DNA from: Marinomonas sp. SBI8L
GTDB lineage: Bacteria > Pseudomonadota > Gammaproteobacteria > Pseudomonadales > Marinomonadaceae
Length of the DNA: 64,000 nucleotides
Assembly (NCBI RefSeq): GCF_001624705.1
Contig: NZ_JSEO01000002.1
Coordinates: 372,001-436,000 of the forward strand
Reading direction: 5' to 3'
The notes below the pieces were generated by a model that saw only the letters and a list, made by a program, of their open reading frames with translations, searched no databases and was not told the origin of the DNA. This document shows positions 18,301 to 27,600 of the stretch, piece by piece (positions within the stretch are counted from its first letter, which is position 1; every line of letters begins with the position of its first letter). The translations under genes and the position numbers were made by a program.

Positions 18301-21300
18301 CAGTCTGTTCTTGTTTTTCTGATTTAAGAGCCTGTGAAAGCGCACTGACTTCTATCGGATCACCAAGCAAAGTGCCTGTACCGTGCGCCTCTATATAACC
18401 GACTTCAAAAGGTTCGATCTCAGCTCTTTTAAGTGCCGTTTTAATCACCTCAATTTGCCCTGAAAGTGAAGGCGCAAAGTAACTCACTTTATCACTGCCA
18501 TCATTATTAATCGCACTCGATTTTATGGTGGCATAAATCGTGTTTTGATCCTGTATAGCCTGCTCTAATGGTTTAAGCACAACGGCTGCCACACCATTTG
18601 CAGGGACAGTACCGTCAGCATCATCGCTAAATGGTCGGCATAATCCTGTTTTCGATAAAATCATGCCCTCGCGATATGGATAGCCCGATAATAAATTTAG
18701 GTCTATGTTTACACCGCCAGCAAGGCAAACCTGACTATCACCATTTAACAGTTGCTGACAGGCTTGATGGATCGCAACGAGCGAACTTGAACAGGCAGTT
18801 TGAACAGAGATAGCAGGGCCTTTAAGATTGAGATGATAAGCAAGGCGTGTCGCAATAAAGTCTTTTTCATTTAGCAGGGATATGTGAAATTTATCTAGAT
18901 GTTTATTTTCAAGCTTAGATAGAATCTTAGTTTGGTAATCGCTATCACCTTGACTAAATACAACGCCAACCTTATTCGAGCCGTCACCTGTAATACCAGC
19001 ATCAGCTAATGCTTGAGCCGAAGTCATAAGAGCATGTCTATGCTGAGGGTCCATTAGCTTGGCATCATTAATTGATATGCCAAAATAGTGAGGATCAAAA
19101 TCAAACACATCTTGGATGCTAGATACGCTATTCACCCAGTGAGTATCTGAGCGACCTCCTTTCTCATCTTGAGTTTTTATCGCGCAGGTAGCGTTTTTAA
19201 TCAGTTGCCAGAAAGTTTGTAAATTATTGGCTTGTGGCAAATTGACCGCCATTCCTATTACAGCAATTTTTTGAATGCCATTATTAGCTTTAGCACTTAC
19301 GGTTGTTTGTTTTTCAATTATGTTTTCAGCAACTAAACCAAGATCGTTACTTAAAGGGTCTTGATCAATGTCATTTTTATTAAGTTTTTCGGCTAACTGA
19401 TTTAAATTTGGTGTATCCAATAAGGTCATGAGACTTAGATCAAAAGAAGCAATTTGAGCGTTAGTTAACGCATGATGAAACTTCATCATGAGAATCGAGT
19501 TCATACCTGCTTCGAAAAAATGCTGCTCTTGGTCGATTTGGTAACCGAGAATGGGGGTTAAGATTTCATGTAGTTGGCTAACTAAAGCTTCTTTGCTTCT
19601 ATTTGGCTCATTGCTTTTATTTAGTTCACTGCATTTATCTAGCTCTGTATTTTTATCTAAGCTGGACGTCTGATTAGTCTTACTCTGACTTGCGTTACTC
19701 GTCTTTTTACCATCTTTGAAATTTGGAATTGGCAAGCTGTGTCTGTCTACTTTACCATTCAAGGTTAACGGAAATTCATCCATTACTATTATGTATGAGG
19801 GTTGCATATAACGAGGTAAATTATCCATTAGCATTCTGGATAATTCGGTTCTCAACGTTTTCGAACCGCGCGAAGTGATTAATTCAGCCTCTTGATTATT
19901 TTCAATTGGTACTGGGGGGACTCGAACTACATAAGCTAAAAGCTCACTACCCGCATTTTCATTTTCAATGCTGGTTACCAGAGCTTGAGATACGCTTTCA
20001 TGGCCTAAAAGGCAGGTCTCAATCTCTCCGGTTTCAATTCGAAAACCGTTTACTTTGATCTGAAAATCTTTACGTCCAACAAGTTCAATATTGCCATCAG
20101 CACCACGTCTGGCTAAATCGCCTGACTGATACATTGTTTGAAAAGGCGATGTACTAGATATAAAAGGATCTGATGTGAATTTAATATGGGTCAGCGCTTG
20201 GTTATTTAGATAGCCTCTGCCAACATTTGCACCACTAATATAAAGCTCACCCACTTCACCTCTCGCAACCATCTTTTTCGATTCATCAAGAATATAGAGA
20301 CGATTGTTCTCCAATGCTTTACCAATATGGATATTATCTTGCTCTTTTGTCATTTCAGCAGCAGAGCAATAGACAGACGTTTCAGATGGACCATACAAAT
20401 TGAATAGACGCGCTTCATTCACTATAAGAGCGTTTTTCAATGGTGATGATAGATGATCACCTCCTGTCAGCATTTTTAACCCTTTGGAGGGTTTCCAACC
20501 GATATCAACCAACAACTGCCAAGTTGCAGGTGTTGCTTGCATTAGACTTACGCCATAGTGCTTTTGCCTATTAGATAAAAGCTGAGGCGTATGCGCTTCT
20601 TCCCAAGTTAACAACGCGAGTTTTGCGCCACAAATTAAAGGCAAATAAATTTCAGTAACATGGATATCGAAGCTGGGTGCGGTGAGGTTCATAAAGGTAT
20701 CTTGATCTGAGATATCTAGCATGTGCCTCATGGATAAGAGTAAATTGGTGATATTAGCCTGAGTCACCATGACACCTTTTGGTTCACCAGTAGAGCCTGA
20801 GGTATAGATAATATAGGCAAGCTCATTAATTGCATCATTCGTTCTTGCCGGGTTAGATGGGGCTTCTTCTTTTACTAATGCCCCATGGTTAGCATCATCA
20901 AGCGGAATCAGTGTTAAGGCTTCACTCAAATTCTGTAAGTTTTCAATATTGCCTAAAACCGTTTTTACTCCAGCAATATTGAGCATGCTCATTAATCTTT
21001 TGCTAGGGTTTCTAGAATCCAGGGGTAAATAACAAGCGCCTATTTTTGCAATGGCTAGAATCGCCAAACAGCTCGTTGGAGACCAAGCTGAAGCAAGCCC
21101 TAAAATATCTCCCTGTTGATAACCTAAACGCTTAAGGTAATGAGCCAATTGATTTGCTTTTAAATTTAACGCTTTGTAAGTAAGACCTCTATCTTCACCA
21201 TTCTCTTTCCAAACTAATGCCGTTGAATCAGGTGTCCTAGCAACTTGCTGTTCAAACATATCGATAAAAGAAAGTGAAAGATCAAACCCTAAGTCACTAT

Positions 21301-24300
21301 GTGTTTTTTCAAAATTAAGAGATCCCTCGAAATCAAAAGATGAGCGGCTTTTCGGTAAGCTGATATCTGTCGGCTGGTAATCTGTTAAACAATCCAACTC
21401 CATAATAAATCTATCTAGTATGGCTTTGGCTTTTGTCTGATTAATACAAGAGATTTGATATTCAAGGCACAATTCAGCACTTTCATGACTTTTAATTAGA
21501 TATAAAGAGATAGGGAATTTAGCATCACCAGCAAATCCAGTTACCGCCTGAATCGTTTGATCTGCTAGCTTAAAATTATTCAAATCCGTATTTTCAAGTA
21601 CAAATAAAGCCTCAAACAAAGACGGCTTATTGCCAAGAGACTGACTTAACTCACTAATTTGCTGAAAGTCTAAATTCTGGTGCGACAAGGTATCGATAAC
21701 GAGATCTTGTACATAATTAACAAAGTCTGACTGTCCTTCTCTGGAGCTCTCCTTTAAATGGAAAATACTCGTATTAGCGAACATGCCGACGATCGATTCA
21801 TCTTCTAAAGATTGACGATTAGCGATTGGAGAGCCAATGGGAATATTTTTGTTATCAAAGATTTTGGCAAGCACTAAGTAATAGGCACCTAAAAATAGGC
21901 TAAACAAAGTTACATTATGCGTTTTAACAAAGTGTTCGATAGATTCCCATCTGGCTGAATCAATAGACGAATGAAGCTGAGCTCCATTTTTGCTATCACG
22001 TAAAGAAGTCGGAAATAACAAATTTTTATTTGAATAGGCTTTGAGTTGAGTGAGCCAGAAATTCTCGTCATCAAGGTGACTTTGATTTCCAGCTTTATTA
22101 CTATCCTGACTATATTGTCCGTAGTTCGTGTTAAGTGCGTTTAAAGTGTTGGTTTCTTGTTTTAAACCACTTTGATATAACTGGTTGAGCTCATCAAGAA
22201 TAAGATTAAGACTCCAACCATCAATGATTAAATGATGAAAGTTAAAACTGAGAATCTGTTTTGCTTGATGATTATCTGGATCAGATATTTTAAAAAGACA
22301 AACTTTGGCTAAAGGGCCCCTTTCTAGATCAAAAGGGGTTTTCATAAATCGCTCTAGTTCAGTATCTACTTCTGCTTGTTTTATCTCACAAACCTTAAGA
22401 GGCATAACTAAACACGTTTCAGAGACCATCAATTGATTATTATTTAACTGAAACTGACTTGTTAAGCCTGTATGGCGAGCAAGCAATTGTGACCATGCCC
22501 ATTCTAATACAGAAACAGATAAACCCTTTTCCAGAAAGAAATGATAAGGCGCATAATAAGCCTTAGAATCTGGCTCCATTTGTTGTAAGAAAAACAAACG
22601 TAATTGCTGCTTTGTTGCCACATAGTGTTTGATGTTTGTTGATGGGCTCGCGGTATTTCCTTCTAACTCTTTTGATAATTCTGGTAACTGCTCAACCTTA
22701 GCGATTAGGTCATAAATAGTCTCAGTTTCTAGTATCTCCCTTACACTCAGTTTTATCGATAAGGCACGTTTTACAGTGGAGGAAAGGTGCATAGCTTTTA
22801 AAGAATCACCGCCGCTTTGAATAAAACCTTTTTCTAAGGAAAGTTCAGACTGATTGAGCACTTCGAGCAATAAATCAACACAGATATTACCTCTTATTGG
22901 CGCTATCTGAGCTAACGTGCTTCTTAGCTCATTTAAGCTTTCTTTCTCTTTATTAAAGCTTGTCACTGATGTTTGGCTGGATGCGAGTTCAGATAGCTCT
23001 GATCTTGCTAGTGCTAGTGCCTTTCTATCTAATTTACCATTCGCATTTAATGGCAGTTTGGCTAACACAAACAAACGATGTGGCAGCATATAAGTTGGAA
23101 GTTGTTCTTTTAGGTAAGCTAGTACCGAATCTTTGTTTAATGAGCGGGTTTCCTTATAGCGACTTTCTTCTGAACTTGTCTCTTCATTAACACCTTGAGC
23201 AGTAACGATATAAGTGTAAAGGTCTTTATAGCCAAGTCCCGAATCCACCCCTAAGGTAACCACTTGCTTAATATTAGGGTAGCTTACTAGGTGATTATCT
23301 ATCTCTGCTGTTTCGACCCTATGACCACGTATTTTAACTTGATCGTCTGCACGCCCTAGATATTCAATTTCACCTTTATCATTACGTTTTGCAAGGTCAC
23401 CGGTTTTATACCAAACATTAGAATCCAGCTCTTTGTTTGCTTTGTAGGCTAATTCAATGAAAACCTTATCCGCCTCACTATTAGCGCTAATATAGCCTTT
23501 AGTCAGACTTGGACCTGCAAGGTATAAGTCGCCAACTTCATTCGTATCAGCCAAATCACCTGTATTATTTTGAATAATCGCTTTCGTTTTACCAATGACT
23601 TTCCCAATAGGCACAGATGCATTGGTGATATATTCTTCGAGACGACTTTCATCTAACTTATGACATAAGCTGAATGTAGTGCACTCTGTGGGGCCATAGG
23701 CGTTATATAATTGGCTTTTACTGGTTTTACCCGCTTGTGCCTGGTAGAAGGCCATGCAACTTTGTGGTGATAAAGCCTCTCCCCCAACTAATAAGTGTTT
23801 GATCGAGATTATTTCTTGTGGGTATTTAGCAACCATGAAGTTAAATAACGATGCCGTCATAAAAGCATAATCTAGCTGGCTATGGTGAAGCTTTTGAGCA
23901 AAGGTGTCAGTTTCAATTAACTCTGTTTGATTAAAAATAACCAAACAAGCACCATTTAAAAATGCGCCCCATATTTCAAACAACTGAGCATCAAATGTAG
24001 GATTAGCCCAACTAGCGACTCTGTCATTAGCTCTGATATCGACATAACCTGGCGTAATCACAAGATTAAGAATGGCATCTTGGTGAATTGGTACACCTTT
24101 AGGAATGCCAGTTGTCCCTGAGGTAAAAAATAAGCAAAAACCCTGCTTTAAGTCTCTCGCTGCAAAGCTCGTCGTTTCTTCAGTATGAAATAGTGAGACC
24201 TCATTTGTATGGATATCAATACAATTAACGCCTAATTCAGAGGGGATGTTACCCAAGCCAAGCTCTACCTTGGCAAGTGATAGCATGGTTTTTTGTCTAA

Positions 24301-24607
24301 CGATGGGCGCATCAGGGTCAAGGGGGAGATAACAAGCACCACATTTAGTAATCGCCAACAAACTAACACAAAGTGATAAAGATCTAGGTAAATATACTGC
24401 AACCTTATCACCCTGCTTAACCCCATTTTTGATTAAATGCTGGGCCATAATGTCAGATAAAGCATCTAACTCACGGTAACTCGTTGCTTTGTCATTGCAC
24501 TCAATCGCATTATGGTCACCGAACTGAGTAACCCTTTGTTTAAAGATTGAAATGAGTTTGTTGCCGTTATTTTGCTCAAACAAAGGCTTATTATTTTTCT
24601 TATCCAT
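15314..24607 (-). CDS. Hybrid NRPS / AT-less PKS megasynthase (A-T-C-A-T-KS-KR-ACP-TE)
   Basis: 3097 residues. Order: A1 (~20-530), T1 (~565-635, Ser602 in SGGDSL), C (~645-1090, HHLIIDG), A2 (~1115-1625), T2 (~1670-1740, Ser1704 in EAGMNSI), KS (~1775-2195, active Cys1939 in TACSSSL, then EAHGTGT and GHLGAAAG), KR (~2505-2680, LTGTGGIG, Tyr2645 in TDYCASN), ACP (~2745-2815, Ser2778) and TE (~2835-3097, Ser2908 in AWSFGAL). No acyltransferase lies between KS and KR, only a linker and the KR structural half, so extender loading must come from a trans AT. By eye, the A1 pocket code is DAFFLGATFK (Val/Ile-like) and A2 is DITQLGLVYK (nearest to Gly-type codes). It starts with A, without C or docking domain, and ends with TE, so it looks like a complete short line making a dipeptide extended by one beta-hydroxy ketide. 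It begins 30 bp after the previous NRPS gene. Confidence 0.95.
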   Translation of the reverse strand: MDKKNNKPLFEQNNGNKLISIFKQRVTQFGDHNAIECNDKATSYRELDALSDIMAQHLIKNGVKQGDKVAVYLPRSLSLCVSLLAITKCGACYLPLDPDAPIVRQKTMLSLAKVELGLGNIPSELGVNCIDIHTNEVSLFHTEETTSFAARDLKQGFCLFFTSGTTGIPKGVPIHQDAILNLVITPGYVDIRANDRVASWANPTFDAQLFEIWGAFLNGACLVIFNQTELIETDTFAQKLHHSQLDYAFMTASLFNFMVAKYPQEIISIKHLLVGGEALSPQSCMAFYQAQAGKTSKSQLYNAYGPTECTTFSLCHKLDESRLEEYITNASVPIGKVIGKTKAIIQNNTGDLADTNEVGDLYLAGPSLTKGYISANSEADKVFIELAYKANKELDSNVWYKTGDLAKRNDKGEIEYLGRADDQVKIRGHRVETAEIDNHLVSYPNIKQVVTLGVDSGLGYKDLYTYIVTAQGVNEETSSEESRYKETRSLNKDSVLAYLKEQLPTYMLPHRLFVLAKLPLNANGKLDRKALALARSELSELASSQTSVTSFNKEKESLNELRSTLAQIAPIRGNICVDLLLEVLNQSELSLEKGFIQSGGDSLKAMHLSSTVKRALSIKLSVREILETETIYDLIAKVEQLPELSKELEGNTASPSTNIKHYVATKQQLRLFFLQQMEPDSKAYYAPYHFFLEKGLSVSVLEWAWSQLLARHTGLTSQFQLNNNQLMVSETCLVMPLKVCEIKQAEVDTELERFMKTPFDLERGPLAKVCLFKISDPDNHQAKQILSFNFHHLIIDGWSLNLILDELNQLYQSGLKQETNTLNALNTNYGQYSQDSNKAGNQSHLDDENFWLTQLKAYSNKNLLFPTSLRDSKNGAQLHSSIDSARWESIEHFVKTHNVTLFSLFLGAYYLVLAKIFDNKNIPIGSPIANRQSLEDESIVGMFANTSIFHLKESSREGQSDFVNYVQDLVIDTLSHQNLDFQQISELSQSLGNKPSLFEALFVLENTDLNNFKLADQTIQAVTGFAGDAKFPISLYLIKSHESAELCLEYQISCINQTKAKAILDRFIMELDCLTDYQPTDISLPKSRSSFDFEGSLNFEKTHSDLGFDLSLSFIDMFEQQVARTPDSTALVWKENGEDRGLTYKALNLKANQLAHYLKRLGYQQGDILGLASAWSPTSCLAILAIAKIGACYLPLDSRNPSKRLMSMLNIAGVKTVLGNIENLQNLSEALTLIPLDDANHGALVKEEAPSNPARTNDAINELAYIIYTSGSTGEPKGVMVTQANITNLLLSMRHMLDISDQDTFMNLTAPSFDIHVTEIYLPLICGAKLALLTWEEAHTPQLLSNRQKHYGVSLMQATPATWQLLVDIGWKPSKGLKMLTGGDHLSSPLKNALIVNEARLFNLYGPSETSVYCSAAEMTKEQDNIHIGKALENNRLYILDESKKMVARGEVGELYISGANVGRGYLNNQALTHIKFTSDPFISSTSPFQTMYQSGDLARRGADGNIELVGRKDFQIKVNGFRIETGEIETCLLGHESVSQALVTSIENENAGSELLAYVVRVPPVPIENNQEAELITSRGSKTLRTELSRMLMDNLPRYMQPSYIIVMDEFPLTLNGKVDRHSLPIPNFKDGKKTSNASQSKTNQTSSLDKNTELDKCSELNKSNEPNRSKEALVSQLHEILTPILGYQIDQEQHFFEAGMNSILMMKFHHALTNAQIASFDLSLMTLLDTPNLNQLAEKLNKNDIDQDPLSNDLGLVAENIIEKQTTVSAKANNGIQKIAVIGMAVNLPQANNLQTFWQLIKNATCAIKTQDEKGGRSDTHWVNSVSSIQDVFDFDPHYFGISINDAKLMDPQHRHALMTSAQALADAGITGDGSNKVGVVFSQGDSDYQTKILSKLENKHLDKFHISLLNEKDFIATRLAYHLNLKGPAISVQTACSSSLVAIHQACQQLLNGDSQVCLAGGVNIDLNLLSGYPYREGMILSKTGLCRPFSDDADGTVPANGVAAVVLKPLEQAIQDQNTIYATIKSSAINNDGSDKVSYFAPSLSGQIEVIKTALKRAEIEPFEVGYIEAHGTGTLLGDPIEVSALSQALKSEKQEQTETVDHQNKRYLGSLKSQMGHLGAAAGVAGFIRTALSLYHKKIPASLHVNTLNTKIDFIKAGFEISPHMLDQDMSKPYAGISSFGIGGTNAHLIMGQSPNSDSRNELKPPKIEFNKRSYASDLFNHDKTDDTSSLNASSLNTFLLNIEPLERAKSKALTSFKQLPETDWFLQENWLRGESLEGNNASFNKHYVLIDNPNQQGKKLAEKLSVFTQVSYFSNLDDFVKTLEKLDLETLKDVTLLNFNQLASYSSTASQGFSNDLDLAPFGFKQIFNDWNDLINLIQSKLINHSKQTIKIINLVQGSAQILGDESLNPTSALLLGLLQTCPIEFENLKYTVLDMLPTSEQLVLNALLKLENLSSGHYAIRGHFLWQKHYQRSINPPNLLSESDKTTYLKALDKKGRKDKVYVLTGTGGIGEALIKHLSQDSNNKLICLSRSSMGNTLDTKLAVNRLKCDITDLMSMKWVKQQIQASFGEVYALIHLAGESGSGMMRLLDTEKTIDKMSAKVLGAINVEKTLLSLKPKKVMYFSSMSSVNAIAGQTDYCASNHFLDLLAKHQNQIFPDTEFISVNWPTWQGTGMASEVERNDFAITAEQGVSLFSSTLEQGSSQYLISPLRDHDKTAFFKEINDNKLIPQRAVENKEAQTLESLITNLFKDCLGQDDISKAVCFYDLGGDSLTVLDLFDALEASFPGKISLKELNQDVTIARLTKLISNDEVSESEIQKLDYSQILKAGNGAKNMLIHPIGGELGGYRALIKALPDTDETLGVKDPLFHDNSQTLTSVETLAAAYLGSIKKNVPKRIIAWSFGALIAWEIIRLLELEESALLENLDLIFIDPPSLKQNLSHKEEATGQNVFIEELKQQYPHLKDSLNPISIKSGSDELGVSNVIEAILGKGSSQINATLNQEVHSFFQNVILSCNKNQKAMLSFEPVTKINLKTQIFIANRNDILEIENVKSTWASILSDVRFYEVNADHYSIMEQGNVEVMVEQILAKH

Positions 24608-24637
24608 GAATAATATCTCTTCAAACAGTCTAATCTA

Positions 24638-27600
24638 TTACGTCAGTTCAGTCTTAATAATGTCAGCTACTTTTAAGATGCTTGGTGCCTGCAACATGGT
24701 TGAATGATCACCATCCACCAGCTCAAGTTGAAAATCAGCTTCTGCCTTACCAGCCCAAAACGCGGTCAAAGAATCAATATATGCATCAGATTTGTCACCT
24801 GTAGCTATCACTGTAATTGTTCTTGCCTCTGATTTAGCTAAAGACATGGTTTTTAGAGACAGCAAATGGTGATTATAAATTCTGAAATAACGATCTATTT
24901 GAGCATCATCGATATGCGGATACATACCGTTATAGGTAACGAGTTTTTGCTTAAATACATCTAGACTAACAGGTGAAATTTGATCTAAAACAGCTTGATC
25001 ATGTGTCCCTTCACTGTCTAATAAAATGGCAACTGATTTATGGCCAGCGGCGTTTAAAATTCTTGCCATTTCATAGGCGATATAACCGCCATAAGAACAA
25101 CCCACAAAAACATGTGGTTTTGATGTTAAATGAGAGACTAATGTTAAGTAATACTCTGCCATTGCCTGTACATCAGGTAAAAACACACCATCCGTATCCA
25201 CACCTTTTGCCTGAATGCCGTACACACCAAATTCATCAGGAAGTACTTTAGCCAAAGACAAATAGCCAAATGCCGTACCACCCCCTAAGTGAGGACAAAT
25301 AACATTTAACTCTCCTTCCCCTTTTCTAAATTCAATCAACTCATTTCTTACGGCTTCAATATCTGAACCTTGATTTTGCCTAATGATGCCACCTAGGGCT
25401 TCAATACTTGGGGCCTTTAGTAATTCAGAAACAGATAGCTTAATCGGCCAAACTTGCTCAATTTTGTGTATAAGTTTGATCGCAGAAATCGAGGTACCAC
25501 CAATATCAAAAAAATTATCCGTAATGCTAATGTCTTTGGTGGTGAGAATATCTAGCCAAATTTGATACAAGGCCATTTCAATCTCATCCCTTGGACTTGC
25601 GGTGTTGACCTGTTTATTGGCTTTTTGTGTTTTCAGCCGTTCAACAATTTTTTTACGATCAAGTTTGCCATTTTGGGTAAGAGGAAGTTCATCATAAAGA
25701 TGAAACTCACTAGGCAACATATAGCTTGGAAGTTTTAATCTAAGTTCCGCTTTTACCGTCGCTAGCGCTTCATCTTTCTCTGCTTGTGTTTCAATCACGT
25801 GTAAGCTTGTGAAAACAGCCGCTAATACAGGCTCTTTTTCACGCTCGATCAGTTCGATACTTGCCTTAGAGATGAGGTCAATCGTCATTAATTGGCTAAG
25901 TACTTCTAACCTTTCAATCCTAAAACCCCGTAGCTTTATCTGATCATCTAACCTTGCAACAAACTCAATATCACCATTGGCTAAATATCGAACAAGATCC
26001 CCTGTTCGATAAAGTATTTGTGACTGATCGAATGGAGATTCGATAAATTTTGTATGAGTTAAAGCCGCTTGATTCAAATAACCAAGCGCTAACCCTTGGC
26101 CACCAAGATAAAGCTCACCCACTTGACCAAAAGGAGTAAGGTCTAAAGACTTTGAAAGAATGTAAGTGCTTGTGTTTGAAATAGGCTTACCAATCGGATA
26201 CTCATCAGCCTTTTCTTTAATTTCATGAAAGGTACTAAAGGTGGTATTTTCTGTCGGACCATAAACATGTACAAGATGCTTAGGTTTACCTGAATCAAGC
26301 ATATGGTTAATGGTTTGCTTATTCACTTTTTCGCCACCGAATAACAAGGTGTCCAAGCCTGCAAATATCTTGGGGTTAATGGATATCATCTGATTAACCA
26401 GTGCAGTCGTCATAAACATGATATCTATGTTTTCAGATTCAATCTTATTAGAAAGTGCTTGAGCATTCTTGATTACTTCATTGGGTAAGATAACAAGCTG
26501 AGCACCATTTAATAAGGCTCCCCAAATTTCGAAAGTAGCCGCATCAAATGAGAAATTGCTTATCTGAGCGATTTTTTTATCTTGGTTAAGCTCGACATAA
26601 TTAGTTTGTTTAACTAACCGTTTTATCCCAGATTCTGGAATCATGGTGCCTTTAGGCAAGCCAGTTGAGCCAGAAGTGAACATAAGATAAGCAGGTATAG
26701 TTTTATTTTTCACATCAAACTTATCTAATTGTGTTTTATCCACATTTTCTTTGGATAACCCAGAGGGTAAGTGGGGAAAAGCGACAAATGTCAGTTCGAT
26801 ATCTGATTGAATGTTGGTCGTATCCTGATCACAAATGATGTGGGAGATACTTGCACTCTCTATCATATGAGTGAGGCGTGATGCAGGATAGCTTGTATCC
26901 ATAGGCACATAGGTTGCCCGCAATTTCATAACCGCCAGCATGGCAACGACCATTTCGATAGAGCGTTCTGTATGAATGCCTATGTTATCACCAGACTTGG
27001 CGCCTTTTGCAATCAAATAATGGGCTAAGGTATTGGCTTTCTCATTTAACGTTTGGTAACTCAGTTTTATTTGATTAAAGCTAATTGCCGTATTGAATGG
27101 CGATGATTGAACAATCGCTTCAAAGCATTCAATTAAAGAGCGCTTATCTAGCTTTTGATTGGTTTCTTCACAAGGTGTGACTTGTTTATGCTTATCCTCA
27201 TGAATAAGCATTTTCACATCATTCAGCTTATTTGCCTGAGACATATGGACAAGAAGTGTCTTGAAGTGATTAAGGATTTGATCCACTTGCCATTGCGCTA
27301 AATGCTGATCATTAGACAAAAGCTTAATTTCTATTTCGCCCTCTTCAACGATGACTATCGTTAGAGGATAATTAGTTTGCTCTTCACTCTTTAGGCCGGC
27401 AAGCGTTAAGCCATTTTTAGTTGATTTTAAGCCTTGATCAAGTGGATAGTTTTCAAACACAAGCAGTGAATCAAACATTGCTTGATTACCCGTTACGGTT
27501 TGTTTCCATATATCCTGCAAAGGAAGATAAGTAAAGCTCTCAGCTTCGACATGTTCCCTGTGTAGCTGTTTCAACCAAGTCTTAATGTCCGCATTTTTAT

